64,000 nucleotides of DNA from Sebastes aleutianus (GCA_916700875.1 CAKAKS010000062.1:11130960-11194959), one strand, 5' to 3'. Counted from the stretch's first letter, positions 34,742 to 47,320 are shown. Notes: generated by a model not told the origin, from the sequence alone. Numbers and translations are program-made.

Positions 34742-35560
34742 CTAGTGGTCAAAGGTGCAAATTTGCAAGTCCGAGTTCAACCACGTTGAGCTTGACGCGA
34801 ACATTTTGTTCAGTTTGAAATGCTGGTGTGACCAGTTTACGGAAACATAAACCCATTTACATACTGTGTCTGGCTGCACAGTCAGCTCGAAGTTGTAACG
34901 TTTAAGTTTAGAATCCCAAAGAGAACTGGTGAGGAGTCCAAGACTTATGGGTTTGCATAATTGGCAGGAATACATAGCCAAGAGGAAAAGATGCAGAACA
35001 ACAACGGACAACGACACTGTTGTGTTTGATGGAGAGAGGGGGAAAGTTGTTAAGATGATACGAAAGATAGAAGAAAAAGGAATGAGAGACTTTGCTAAAA
35101 AGGAAGATGGAGAGGAAAGGAGCCAGAAAGAGGAAAATAGAAGCTGTTTATAGATGAACAGATTGCTGCAGTTAGTGAGTTTGTGGCCGTGCATAACAAT
35201 CACTGTGGGGATCTTGGTTCGTGGAAATTCCTCCACAGCAGAGCAATCTGCCGCGCTTTCATATAACTGCGTTCGTCTGCCTTTCATAAACGGAGTCCGC
35301 CGTCTGCGATGGCTTGTTTGTGCTGTCTGTTTGTGCTGTCTGTTTGCGAACGCTATCTGATGCGGTGCATTTATGTGTGTGAATGTGTGTGTGAGATTCC
35401 TGACAGGAGTAGGTGGGTGCTGGTCGCATGCCCTGCAGGTCAGTTTGTTAGAGTTGGCACCACAGAAGAGCAGTGGGCCACCAAAGCAAACAGCACATAA
35501 AAAGAAAAAGTTGGATAGTGCTCTTATGAGAAATAGAGGCAGATTATACTGAAACACGTA
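34742..35560. other. Long minus-strand open frame of doubtful meaning
   Basis: A 297-codon frame runs from 35635 to 34742 on the minus strand. Its N-terminus is translated CA repeat, and no domain, signal peptide pattern or splice structure stands out. Pyrimidine-rich sequence on that strand lowers stop frequency. I do not call it a gene. Confidence 0.2.
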
Positions 35561-35583
35561 CACACACACACACACACACACAC
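35561..35583 (+). repeat. (CA)n microsatellite
   Basis: Eleven uninterrupted CA dinucleotides. Confidence 0.95.
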
Positions 35584-36506
35584 GTGCAGCGTCTCCTGAA
35601 TTGACCCCTATTATTAAAGCATTGATTGAAGACATACTTCAATAATCAAGTCTGTGTGTAAAATTGAACAGCTCACATGCCAAAGCCAAGCACATCCAAA
35701 TCCTGGTAGGTTTATATGAAGACTTCTAGGTAGTAAAATAAGGTTAAAAACAACTATGCACCTGCGTGGGCTACAGATGAACATAGAACGATCTTGTGAA
35801 ACCAACCTCTCACTGAAGATTAAACCCAAAATCATGCAGGACTCAACCTGATGCCATTTTTCTCGTACTGAAGCAAACTATTTCCTAATTGGAATTATGT
35901 GTACTTATGTGATCTCTGTGTAATAACAGGTTGACTGCAGCAGTGAGAGATTAGAGGAGATGGAGGGAAAGAGGTGAGACGGTGCACAGCGTTCAGCAAT
36001 CTCGCTCGCTTATCCCCACCACCAATCAGCTTGACAGTTAGAAGATTTGTTTGGAGAGAAGGATACTCTGGATCATGAGAGTGTTTAAATATTATGAGTC
36101 ATTTGTGGCTCGAGATCCAAAATCCACCTCTAAACCTCGATTCAGCCAGAGGAATTAGCGATCCAAATTTATTTCTACTCAGTCATGTAACAGCAGGAAT
36201 TACGTTAATGAAATGATTGCCGGAGTAGAAGCTGTTCTTTATCATAAGCAACGTGCTCTGGTTAGCACTGCATTGTTACGTTTGAGGAACATAGGAAAAT
36301 GTGGTTGATTTTAGGACTGATGGGCAAGATGCAAAGGTGCATGAATAAAAAAGCAAAGAAATTTAAAGGAATCGTTCAACATTTTTGGAAAAGTACAATT
36401 AGGTAAATATGAAGCTGCTGCCAGTTAGCTTAGTTTAGACTGCAAACAGGGGCAAACAGCTGGCCTGGCTCTGTTCAAAAGTGACAAAACCTACCAGCGG
36501 CAGGCA
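35584..36506. other. Non-coding with a foldback-family fragment
   Basis: From 36363, TTTAAAGGAATCGTTCAACA and AGCTGGCCTGGCTCTGTTC belong to the repeat family seen at 51.5-52.05 kb. Confidence 0.4.
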
Positions 36507-37100
36507 GCAACCTCAGGGTCTGAAAAATGAGGCCAATGCAGAAGTGCCTTAAACTTGCATTCTCTCTAACAGCCAGCAGGGGGCGACTCCTCTGGTTGCA
36601 AAAAGAAGTCCGATTGTATATAAGTCTATGAGAAAATGACCCTACTTCTCACTTGATTTATTACCTCAGTAAACATTGTAAACATGAGTTCATGGTCTCA
36701 AACGCTAGTTTCAAGTCTTCTTCAATACAGCATGATGTTCATTTAGTAAATGATGATCCCATTTAGAGTCAGATAGACCATAAAGCAGGGGATGCTTTAG
36801 GGCGTGGCTACCTTGTGATTGACAGGTCGCTACCACAGTGTTGTCCGGTCTGGGAGTTGGCTGTGTTTTCGTCTTACAACTTTAACCCTTTCACAGTGTG
36901 TTTTCAGTTCATGAAAGTTAATTGTAAGATTGTGGGCGCCTAAATATGTCTTATTCAGCGTTCAGTTGTACTTAGCTCCACCCTCTGCTGCCAAAATGCC
37001 GAACTTGAGGCTTCAAAACGGCAGTCCACAAACCAATGGGTGACGTCACGGTGACTACGTGCACTTCCTATAGGACAACTGTATATATACAGTCTATGAC
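36507..37100 (+). repeat. Interspersed repeat ending TATATATACAGTCTATG
   Basis: The left part matches the copy at 8036-8160. The right end GTATATATACAGTCTATGAC is a hallmark of a widespread teleost element whose ends read as genomic CATAGACTGTATATA palindromes. No coding potential. Confidence 0.6.
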
Positions 37101-39429
37101 CAGCGGGGAGATTCTTTTTTCTTTTTTTGTGAAAGGTTCACGTGCCCGTCCCCACCTCAAGAATTTGTGTACAGTCCCTAATCAGCTGCTGGCTCCAGCT
37201 ACATATTTACCGTCCAGACATGAGAGTGGTATTGACCTTCTCAACTAACTCTAGGCAAGAAAGCACCGAAGCGTATCTCCTAAAATGTTGAACCTAAAAT
37301 TTCCACTCTAAGTTTAAGAGGTCAGTTTTGGTGTCCAAGCATAGAGTATGTAGGCATGGAGGTAGGACCCGGATGCATGATCCTTGTTCATCACATACTT
37401 ACACTGTATGTGTGCCCTGGATTTTGTTAATCGGTGATGAGGCCTTGGAGAGACACCAAATGGAAAAAAGAACTGACGGGAAAAAAACTGCCTTTGGTTT
37501 CAAATGACTTCCCGACAAGAAAGATAATGAAACAATTTATCTCTGCGTGTGCAAATTCCACAGATTCAGATCAAATCAGTCAATAACAAACAAGCAGACT
37601 TGAAGATCCATGCCAGCGTTATGCAACAGTCATAAATCTGCACGATGACATGTCGACATTCATGTGTTAAAATTCACAGCCGCAGGACAACAGGGCCATC
37701 AGAGGCTGAGCGAAGGAGGACAGTCCTGAGTAATGTCTGTCCTCCGTCCAGTCTGGCCATCCTCCTCCATCCCACACAGAGTTTACCTCACATGATGTTT
37801 TCTATCTGAGTCACTCACTCCTTAATGTGTCGGTCTACTGTTTTCAAATAGAATTCTTAAAAAGTGAATCACAGCAATGAGAAAATAAGACGTAAAAATA
37901 AAGGGAAAAATATCTGGGCTTGCCAGTTTAGGGCTAAAAAACGTTGTTTGGGAGTTGTTGTTGCATTACTGTTTGTCTGCGTTCTGACCTACAGCCACGG
38001 AGCAGCCACAGCTACACCTGCCCAACCACTGAGGGAAATACGAGCCTGCCCAGACAGGTTGCAATATGTGTTTTTGCAGACATTTCTTGGGTAGTTTACA
38101 CATTTGTGGTCATGCCCTCCTTATGAAATTCATGCACTTTCCCTCACTTTTTTTTCGCATTAATTCTCCCGCCAAACGCTCATTCTTTCCTTCCATTCCT
38201 CCGTCTCCCATCCACACCCTGCAGTTCTTCTTCCACAGACTCTTGCTATCAAATGTTCACCCTCAATAGAGTCTGATCCAGTAATTTACCCGCCTCCAAG
38301 GTCACATTGCTTACTTGAATTGGCCTTTTAATCCCCTCCTGCTCCCGTAATGTAACTCTCTCTTCAGGCCAAGTCCAGATGTACTGCACAGGTGCTCTCT
38401 GTTAGTCACAACCATCATGCTCATATCCGCTGGGCGTATCCCATCCTGTTTTTCCCTTCCCTCTGTTTTTCATTTATCATTTATCTGGGCCTCTGGCACA
38501 CTTCGCTGCTTACAAAAAACATCTAACACGCATTCATAACATTTCTCAAGAACTGGATATCGTCTCGCACCGAATAGACGTGGAAAGGCTGAGGGGGAGT
38601 CTGGTCATAGCAGGACGTTGACTGCATAAGAGGGAGTGAGAAAAGGGAAAAGTACTGAAGAGGGGGATGCAGATGAGGAGAACAGCAGAAATACGGCTTT
38701 AGAGAGGGCATAAATAAAAGAGAACATATGGAGGAGAGGGGTGAAGACTCTCTATTTGACTATTTTTTTCCATGCAATCACCCACTCCACCTTTCAGTTT
38801 AGGAACAAACTTTAAAATCTTGACGAAAACAGTCCCTCTCATTCATCCTTCTTCCCCTCCTTTGTTTTGGTATCTGCCTGTGGAAATTTTACATGTAATA
38901 TCTGCACTTGAGGACCAAACCGCTGCTCAGTGGTTCCAGAGTTAACAGCCTAATAATACGACCACATCACTGAATATGTCTGCAGCCGCAGCGCCAAGAA
39001 CATCCAGTAACATGTGCTTTCTTTCTCTCTCTCTCTCTCAGCTCCATCTGAATGTCTCTCTTATCTGTCAGCGGGGTTTATCTCCATCTTTATGTCTGTC
39101 TTAATGTTTATCTCTCTGTCTGAGTCCAGCTGATTCCTGGCATGGCCCGTCCTCCTATTCTGGTTTGTTTACTGTTGGGAGAGAGTCTGCTTTTCACGCA
39201 GCTATTCACAGATGTTTTACCTCAGCCAAATGTGATGTGGTGTAACGTAACTCCTAGATATAGCCTGCACCATGGGGTTTGTTGTTTTGTATGTCTACTT
39301 TCACTTCAACGTAGGTGCACTAAAGACTTGCTGAGTCGTTAAAAGGTTAGTACATTCCAGAGAGTAAAGTGTCCAAAGTGGTGTTGTGTTGTGTTGCTAG
39401 AATAGCAGCAGTAATACAGTGGACCTGCA
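37101..39429. other. Non-coding, no supported gene
   Basis: Short overlapping frames only. A CTCTCT run at about 39020-39040. Confidence 0.35.
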
Positions 39430-40239
39430 TGTTTTTATCAACCCGATCCCGTGGGAAGACGTATAAATAGCACGACATAGAGCGGTGCAGGGACAACATA
39501 TTTTTGTAGGCTCAACCAGGAAGTTAGAATCGCACTGCTTCCCTCGACAAAAAGCCAATAGGATTTTACCGTTGGTTTTGAATTATTGCAGAAAACAAGT
39601 TCTGTGGCAAAATGATACTTACACATTTTGTTCAGCCAGATAATCTTCACAAATTAACACCACTTTTATGATTTTTGAAGCGTGAATGCAATCGGAAGAA
39701 GTAAAAAGCTGACGTTAGGCTGTAAACGAACTATACCACGGTCGCATGATTTCACGTTGCCACCACTAAGCTAAAGGTGGGCTAGTGCTCGCCGTGATGA
39801 CGTTTTGTATTCTCATTTAGCCACTTTATATCATAGAACAAAACGTTATAATCTCTTAAGCATGTGTTAATCACAGACCTTATTTCAGGCATCTAATTAA
39901 ATACCCATTTAAAAAACCCATTGACTTCCAGACGAGGGAACAGGAAAGGCAAAAATGCTAACTCATTTCCCAACACATCCTCACTCCCAACTTATCAAAT
40001 ACCGCCGCTTTGTCAGTGCCCCTCGGCATCAGAGACCAACGCACGGGGTACCCCTCTTGCGTTACTTTTGGACGGACCAGGGACGGCGTGTCAATATACA
40101 CCCGTTACACGCATAGTGTCCTTTCAAAATAAACTTCAGTTTTCACAGGAAATTAGGTTTAGGCAACACAACCACTTAGTTAGGGTTAGCAAACGCAAGA
40201 GGTTTTTGACGAGTTGGGAGTGAGAACGGGTTGCATTTC
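39430..40239 (+). repeat. Repeat-derived segment beginning CAACCCGATCCCGTGGGAAG
   Basis: CAACCCGATCCCGTGGGAAG followed by CGTATAAATAGCACGACAT at 39440-39478 matches, inverted, the end of the 45-kb copy (TTTCCCATGAGATCGGGTTG). Such sequence is therefore a terminus of the dispersed family. The remainder up to 40239 has no gene. Confidence 0.5.
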
Positions 40240-40690
40240 CAGGTTTGTACACCCCTTTTCACGTCATTTGTGCACCACACAACAAAACTACAGTAACATC
40301 CGCAGTTACGTAGGTTTAGGCAACAAAACTGTCATGGTTTGGCTTAATATAAAAACATAAACTAAGTAAAATACATACGTAAACAGCGTAACATTAACTA
40401 CCGAACACACTAACGTAAGTTACAAACAAAACACCGGTCTTGAATAAAGGTCTCCTGGTTGAAAGTCCTGTGTTTGTTGGACCCATCCACTCTCCCTCCC
40501 GCCCGCCATAAGCAGTCTTTCTCACTTTTTATTCTACATCACTAAAGCTCTGAGCGTAGCATATTTCCGCGGATGCATATACATTACAGTCAGTACAGTC
40601 TACATGGCGTACAAATGATACACGAAAAGCAAGAAAGGTGTTCTATATTGCCTTGCGCATTAGCGTGTCATCCATACTCCTTTTCCTGCA
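40240..40690 (+). repeat. Third copy of the TCTCCTGGTTGAAAGTCCTG repeat family
   Basis: Contains CAACAAAACTACAGTAACAT, TAGGTTTAGGCAACAAAAC, TCTCCTGGTTGAAAGTCCTG, AAGCAGTCTTTCTCAC, TCTGAGCGTAGCATATT and ACATGGCGTACAAATGATAC in family order. Confidence 0.8.
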
Positions 40691-41139
40691 ACTGGGCTGA
40701 CTCCCAAACTGAGTTCATTGCCTAGATGAGAACACAGCTTCTATTCATGAATGTTAAAGGGATAGTTCCCTCCTTATCTGCCTTTAAACAACGGTCCGTG
40801 TTCTCTGGAGAACAAAATACCAACCCAAGTTTTGCTGAGACATTCGGGGTCAAAAGGTGTCAGTCAGTCCGTGTTGTGTGTGTATGGATGGTCTTTTAAT
40901 ATCATGCTGCCGTGCTGGCAAACAGCAGCGAATATTATCATGTACCTGCTACGAAGCAGGTTAGATGTCCCCGTGCCAGCCTTACCCTCACCCTCCTCTC
41001 TGTTTACCCCCTACTTGTTTTTCCCTCGAATTCCTCCATCTCGCCTTTCCGTCACCTTCTGTGTTTTTCGGTGGAGGGAGTGGGAGTCTGGGAGAGAGTG
41101 AGCTAATACCCCGGTCTGATGAAACGGTGGAAAAGAGGG

Positions 41140-41232
41140 GCTGATAGTATGAGGAGGGAGGAGAGAGAGGGCGAGGGCTAAAGGGGGAGGGAGTCGGTGG
41201 GTAGAAGTGAAGGGGTGGGGGGAAGAGAGGTG
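41140..41232 (+). promoter_or_regulatory. Purine-rich tract upstream of the mgp TATA box
   Basis: About 90 bases are almost purely G and A with short interruptions, directly before TATAAAAG. Such tracts can open chromatin or bind GA/GC-box factors. Function is inferred from position alone. Confidence 0.35.
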
Positions 41233-41234
41233 AG

Positions 41235-41242
41235 TATAAAAG
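41235..41242 (+). promoter_or_regulatory. mgp: mgp TATA box
   Basis: TATAAAAG lies about 100 bases before a strong splice donor, giving a short non-coding first exon of about 70 bases. Confidence 0.65.
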
Positions 41243-41266
41243 TCTCGCTGTGAGGAATTAGGGGAT

Positions 41267-41335
41267 ATTCCTTGGGAGAAAAACACGCACAGAGAGATAT
41301 TTCCAAGACTTCTCACTCCATAATTACCTTTCACG
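41267..41335 (+). other. mgp: Predicted mgp non-coding first exon
   Basis: The start is estimated from TATA spacing. The 3' boundary is the donor TTTCACG/GTGAGTAAAA at 41336. The exon joins 42539 after the acceptor CTCCTCTCTTCCAG. Confidence 0.6.
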
Positions 41336-41681
41336 GTGAGTAAAACAAATCATCTCAACGGCAGGTGAAAAGTAGAAGTAGTTCTTTTTAAACAAGCCAA
41401 ACTTAGGCTGTTCACTTTATTTATTAGCTGATGCATTTTTGTAATGTTGTTGTATAATGCTGCACTCCTCATAGCACAATAGGCCTATACAGTCTGTTTG
41501 TGTGAAGAGTACTTAATATGTAGCCTCAGGTTGGTTGTGTGCGTGCCCAGCATCATGCCTGTGGCTTTTTCCAATGTGGTGGGCACATTCTGCCCGCAGG
41601 GTATACGAACCCACCAGGACCCCTACTAAGAGTCAGACAGGCGTAAAACTCTGTAGACACTGTTGTCAGCACCTCTCACTC

Positions 41682-41683
41682 AC

Positions 41684-41727
<44 letters not shown>

Positions 41728-41731
41728 ACAC
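41682..41731 (+). repeat. (CA)n microsatellite in mgp intron 1
   Basis: Nearly perfect CA run with two interruptions; a TG run follows at 41858-41875, and a TC run lies at 42428-42454 in the same intron. Confidence 0.95.
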
Positions 41732-42425
41732 TTGTCTAGATGTCTCTGCCAGTCTCTGTGAACATTTGGGCTCGAGGCTCTCTGTTTCTACGCCCGCCGT
41801 GAGCCTGGGTACGACTGTAAGCCAAGATATGCCTGAGGGGCTGATGTTATGCACGGTGTGTGTGTGTGTGTGTGTATAATGAAAGCTGCTATTGACGGTG
41901 AAAAGGAGGGCTGCTGAAACAGAATCCCGTCCAAATCCCACAAACAGAAGACGGGGATGAAAGCTTTTCTGGAGTGCAGGCATGCGAATAGCGTGTGTGT
42001 GTGTTGGCCTGTTGCACACATCTGCCGTTACTGTTTGTACAGGTGTCACACAAACACCTTACCTTAGGTCACTTGTGCATGTGATTGAGTGCAGATGTGT
42101 GTGTGCGTGGGTCTGCCTCTCTATAATGACCACTTATCTCCCTGTGTTAAGCTTCAGTCTTTGTGGACTCTATTAGCTGTTAGACAGATCTTCTCTTGTG
42201 GTTGTTCCCTAGAAACTGAGGTTACTAGAGATTCAGTGGCGTTTGTGGCCCTGGTCTTATGAATATATATATAACTTTGGTTTGTCCACTGCAGTAACTC
42301 GCCAGCATGTATAGATGTATATATACGGGTCATATGCACAAAACCACAGGCACCAATTTAGAAACGCTGCCACTTTCAGCCATCTGTGGTTCTTTCCTGT
42401 TTACCCTCACTTTCAAAACCTGAGC

Positions 42426-42456
<31 letters not shown>

Positions 42457-42566
42457 ATTTTTCTCCTTCTTTTCCCATCTAACTCTTAACTTCAGTGCCG
42501 ACATGACTCACATGAAACACCTTTCTCCTCTCTTCCAGCACGACAGACACATAAACAAGCCCCAGG

Positions 42567-43529
42567 ATGAGGAACCTTCTTCAGTTTCTGGCACTCTTCG
42601 CTGCGGTCTCTTTCTGCGTCTGCTATGGTACGGATCCCTCCGCCGACATCCTCACTTCTCTATCATTCATCTATTCATAACATATAATATACATCTCATT
42701 CATCAATCATTTATGATTAACCTGATTCCATGTTTTTCCCGTAGACTCTAGTGAAAGCTCAGAATCCGCTGAAGGTGATTAAACGTTGTCTCTCGTTCGT
42801 GGAAAAACATGCATGCAATTCTAACAGATACGACACCGCCTGTTTATACAGTATAAACCCTCACTAACATACCCCCTACCCTTAACTCAGATCAGTTGCA
42901 CCATGGGCATGCCTTTAGTCGATTGAAATAGGGATTTTTTGTCAAGTAAACATTTGTGGTTCCAGATCTGTTTGTGCCTCCGAACCGAGCCAACTCGTTC
43001 ATCACGCCGCAGAGGGGTAATGTACAGAACCCACCCAGAGGGAACGGCCACAACCATTACAACTTGATGAGGTATAGAGGACACGACCACAGACATGCAT
43101 ACGCAGCACATAACATATGTAAAACCACAGAGAGGCACAGACATTATAGTAAGCCATTAAGGCAAAACCTAGTAATTACACTATTAAACGTCTACATGTG
43201 CTTGAAACTAAATCCTAGAATGAAAGCATTTAACCCTAACCCTAAGAAAGGCGACAAAACAAAAACACAAGCTGTTTCTGATTACAATCCTCTTCCTTCT
43301 CCTCACCATCCTTCCCTCTAACTATCTCTGTCTAGCCTTTGTGATGTATATCTGTCCTCCCCTCTTGTCCAGGACGATAAAGTCTCCGGCGGAGAGGCGT
43401 GCAGAGACCTGCGAGGACTACTCTCCCTGCCGCTTCTACGCCTACAGCCACGGCTTCCAGCAGGCCTACCAGAGATACTTTGGCGCCCGAACTCAACCCC
43501 AGAGACCAGCCGCGACCCGTCGATACTGA
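42567..43529 (+). CDS. mgp: Matrix Gla protein
   Basis: A secreted vitamin-K-dependent protein that inhibits calcification of cartilage and vessels. Four coding exons: 42567-42627, 42745-42774, 42966-43071 and 43373-43529, all with GT/AG borders, joining to 117 residues. The signal peptide is residues 1-19 (hydrophobic, ending CVC). Serine-phosphorylation motifs S-x-E follow at about 22-30. The gamma-carboxylase recognition site is F33 with A39 (F-x5-A), as in human MGP. The Gla core ETCEDYSPC has the disulphide cysteines C79 and C85, followed by FQQAYQRYFG, which matches the AYNRYF block of the mammalian protein. The tail is longer and Arg/Pro-rich, as in other fish. Candidate Gla residues are E73, E77 and E80. 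Intron phases are 1, 1 and 2, identical to the osteocalcin gene 4 kb downstream. Confidence 0.95.
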
Positions 43530-43930
43530 ACAGAAAGCATCTGTCTGTCAAACGCAGAATCATCGTTATCGTCTGCGCGTTCCTTCATTCCACATATGAC
43601 GACTTTTTGTATAATTTATGTGGCTGTTTTTGTGGCCTCTTCTGGACGACTCCTAGAAGAAAACACATTTTTATAAACACAGTGTGGCTTGCAACCCATC
43701 ATTACACCCGTGTAGAGAATTCACGGCCCATCTCTTGTGTAATCTCAAGATAACTTTATATCCACTATTATCACACCTTCACAGCATTTATGAGCTTTAT
43801 GTGATCTGTGCACGAGTGAAGTGCTTTTTTTTCGCTCACTATCCACTAACCGTTTCTCACATTATCCACTTTGTTTTTATCCAGGCCGGCACTGCTGTCA
43901 GAGATTATTTACACTGCTTTGAAATGATTC

Positions 43931-43936
43931 AATAAA
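43931..43936 (+). terminator. mgp: mgp polyadenylation signal
   Basis: AATAAA about 400 bases after the stop codon, followed by a T-rich stretch. Confidence 0.6.
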
Positions 43937-44169
43937 ATCCCCTTTATTGGGTTTTCTCTTAATCCTGTTTATGCAATTTCTTTGCCACATGGGTGTGTGT
44001 GAGAACATGTGGCGTTCAGTGTTAGTGTTTGCAATGCGTGGCAGATGTTAGAATGATAGTATTGGTCCAATTTCTGTGACTGCTCAAGATAACTTTACAG
44101 CTCCATGTGTTTTAAAGGCCACATCAAGAATAGTGTTGAATGGGTAAGTTAAGCAAATATATATTTGTT

Positions 44170-44587
44170 GGGCTGTCAATCGATTGAAATATTTAATCAC
44201 GATTAATCTCATGATTGTTCATAGTTAATTGCAATTAATGAGAAATTAACCGCACATTTTTTCTGTTCAAGATGTACCTTAAAGGCAGATATGTCTAGTA
44301 TTTAATACTCTTATCAACCTGGGAGTGGGCAAATATGCTGCTTTATGCAAATGTATGTATATAGCTTATATATATCTTGAGGTCAGAGGTTAAGGGAACC
44401 CTTTGAAAATGGCCATGCCAGTGTTTCCTCGCCAAAATTAGCGTTATTTAACCTCCTTTGCGACAAGCTAGCATGACATGGTTGGTACCAATGGATTCCT
44501 GAGGTTTTCTAGTTTGATACCAGTATCTTCACTCTAACTTTAAAACGTTGCGTTAATGCGTTATTATCACGTTAACTTTGACAGCCC
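44170..44587 (+). mobile_element. Miniature element with GGGCTGTCAA termini
   Basis: The left end GGGCTGTCAATCGATTG is mirrored by the right end AACTTTGACAGCCC. The interior holds ACGATTAATCTCATGATTG, GATGTACCTTAAAGGCAGAT and ACATGGTTGGTACCAATGGA. A second, left-truncated copy lies in bglap intron 2. Superfamily not assigned. Confidence 0.75.
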
Positions 44588-45004
44588 TTATATTTTCCTT
44601 TTTACGTTTTAGGAGATTAACATAGACGCTTTGAAAACAGCCAGGGAAAATATTTAAGAAAGGATTTCATTCAGAAGAGTTTCAGTACTAGTTTGTAATT
44701 TAAATATGACATTATTAGATATTGTTTTGTTCTGCTTTATATACCATTTTCTAGTTTATTGGGTTTGGAAAAAGAAAAATGTTCTGCTGTACAATTTTTT
44801 ACTCATTCTTAAGCCATTTCTTGAGGATAGGTCGTTTTGTTGGAACTTACAACTCATAGACATCAGAAACGTGACAAAGAGTCCCAAACTGCACACTCAC
44901 ACGCTTCTGAAAAAGGTTCTGAACCACTGGTTTAATCAGCCCGGTCGCAGTGAAAGGCGTATGAAAGACACGGTAATCACAAGTCATTTTGTGTGTTATA
45001 AGAA
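44588..45004. other. Non-coding, with a hAT-like right terminus
   Basis: GGTTCTGAACCACTG at 44915 resembles a hAT right end, with no left partner found. The 124-codon frame crossing 44706-45080 runs into the repeat family and has no domain. Confidence 0.35.
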
Positions 45005-45537
45005 CACCGTTCTCGCTTTTGGCGTGTCATTTGTACGCCATGTAGTCTGTAATGACTACAATGTAAACGCATCTGCGTAAATATGCTACGTTCAGAGCTA
45101 GCGACTTAGAATAAAAAGTGAGAAAGACTGCTTATGTTGGACGGGAGAGGGAACAAACAGGACTTTCAACCAGGAGACCGATGTTCGTGTCCCAAAGTGT
45201 TGAGTTATTTTGAAGTTACGTTTGTGACGTTTGTGACAGGTTTTTTAGTGAGGTTAGTGATGTGTTTTTCGTACTTCTGTTACGTTCTTTCCATACGAAT
45301 TATATTTCCGTATCCGTACTTATTTTAAGTCAAACCATGATGGTCTTCATTAACCTAACTAAGTGGTTTTGTTGCCTAAACCTAACTGCGGCTGTTACTG
45401 ATTTGTTGCGTGGCGTAAAAATGCCACTCGAAAAGCCTAAAGAAAAGCCTAAAATGCCATCTCATGGCACGCGGAATGTCCTTGTAATCTTGTGGTATAT
45501 ATATATACGCTTTCCCATGAGATCGGGTTGGGTTTAA
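45005..45537 (-). repeat. Inverted copy of the TCTCCTGGTTGAAAGTCCTG repeat family
   Basis: Reverse complements of family words appear in reverse order: TTTGTACGCCATGTAGTCTG, AATATGCTACGTTCAGAGCT, AGTGAGAAAGACTGCTTATG, GGACTTTCAACCAGGAGA and GTTGCCTAAACCTAACTGCG. It ends CCCATGAGATCGGGTTG, which defines one terminus of the family. Confidence 0.8.
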
Positions 45538-47277
45538 TCTTTAACAATGTATTTTATCTTATGAACTGTTGATGTTTTTAATGTAAAATCAAAATCTGCA
45601 AAGTAACTAGTAACTATATTTTTCAAATAAATGTAGCACAGTAAAAAGTTCAATATTTACCCCCGAAAGCAACTTAAAAGTACCTCAAAACCGCACTTGA
45701 GTATAGTACTGGAGTAAGTATTTTAATTCGTATCCAACCTACTGCTGATTTTGTAGTGAAGATGTGGTTGATTGTAACCTCAGGAGGAATCTGTGCAATG
45801 CATCCTCGCTGCTGCTGCAGACAGTCACACAAACAAAGACAGGTCAGCACTCAGTAGACGTCAGCATGGCACCGTCCTCAAAAGACTGGATGTTTGTTTG
45901 TTCATGTTGCCACAAGGCCGCAGATGTGCACAATTAAAGTTGAATCCTTGAGGTCCGTCGAGGCACCGACGTTGACCCAGACAGTCAAATTACACCCCGG
46001 TAGAATACTGTCAGGACCGGTCCAGAATCTAAATATCCAGTCAGAAAAAGCAACAAGAAGAAAATCTGAGAGGACATTTTCACATCATAAATCAAGGAAG
46101 TTCTTAAGTTTTTTGAAATGTAATAATATGCTGTATAGTGAGTTGTGTCTTACATTTAGCATCAACATCCCTTACTAATTAACCAATAAAATACAAAAGA
46201 TGTTTTTAAAAAATGGTTAAAGATTACAAAACACTTCTAGAGGCAAGTTGTGTTTTAATGAATATGTTCCACTCCACTGTATGAAGCTCTTTCTGACACT
46301 TCATTGGCAAACCACCCTCTTGTTTTGGGTAAAAATAATATTTCCATTTCAAACTGCCCTCCCACAAATCTTCAAACACGCTGGGGGTTTTTCTCTAAAT
46401 GTTGCTTTTCTTTCTGTAGGAAATTGCGGCGGTCTGCAATAAAACAGAGAACCCTCGGATTCAAATCATGTCACATCGTGTGGGACTGCGGTTTCTCCCA
46501 TTCAGTTTGCCTTACATGCTTTTCTCTGCTGTGTGCACTTAGTGACCTGCATGTAAAACTGTGTGGGTGCGCTGGAAAACTCTGACCTCTCCAGGCTGCC
46601 AGCTGGCATTGCATTCCTTATATTCAGATTCAGATTCAGATTCAGACAACACAGCTTACCCCATCACAAACACACACAAACACACACAGACAACATCCAA
46701 AATGTTATGTCAATCACAGATCAGTAAAACTGACAAACAGAGGTCGGTAAAGGACAGCAGATAAGTTAATAAAATATAATAAATAAGTAATAAAATAGAT
46801 AAAAAGATAAAACAAATAATAAATAGACATTGTTACATTCCTAAGAATGTAACAGCGAGTAGTCATTTCACATCATTCTACATCTTTTTAAGCATTTCTT
46901 CTTTACTTCTTTTGCTACTTTTCTTTCATTTTTGTACAAAAAACCCCTTCCATTTCAAGATGTAGAAGAAGAAAACTGCACAAGGACGATCTGGTTTCTC
47001 AGCAGCTAAAGTGACCTGAACAAGGTGTCAAATGTTTTTCTTTGAAAGACACCCAGTGGCTGATATTTGTGGCTGTGATTCACCCACATTGTATTCCTCA
47101 TCACCTCTGCTTTAAAACAAATACCCACTATTTGGAAGCACTCATTCTTTCTCAATATGCGTTTACTTGTGTGTCCATTTATGCAAACAGATACATAAAA
47201 TCAGTTTTTGCATACGTGATTTTTGTGGAGCTTTGTGTCTCTGCATCGGCGTGGGTGTGTGATACATGATTCCCTAA
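45538..47277. other. bglap upstream region, no other gene
   Basis: Contains an AGATTC repeat at 46623-46646 and AT-rich sequence. The open frames have no domain. Confidence 0.35.
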
Positions 47278-47320
47278 CCAATCACATACCCACGTCACAG
47301 TGAGGGCCGCATCTATAAAA
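47278..47320 (+). promoter_or_regulatory. bglap: bglap core promoter: CCAAT box and TATA box
   Basis: CCAAT at 47278-47282 and TATAAAA at 47314-47320 are 31 bases apart. The TATA box is about 115 bases before the start codon, so transcription should begin near 47345. A CCAAT motif close to TATA is also known from the mammalian osteocalcin promoter (OC box). Confidence 0.65.

Noticed and set aside
40832..41106. Small ORFs upstream of mgp
   Set aside because: They sit in pyrimidine-rich promoter flank, end before the TATA box and show no domain.
41535..42049. Overlapping ORFs in mgp intron 1
   Set aside because: They are translated CA/TG microsatellite and flanks with no domain.
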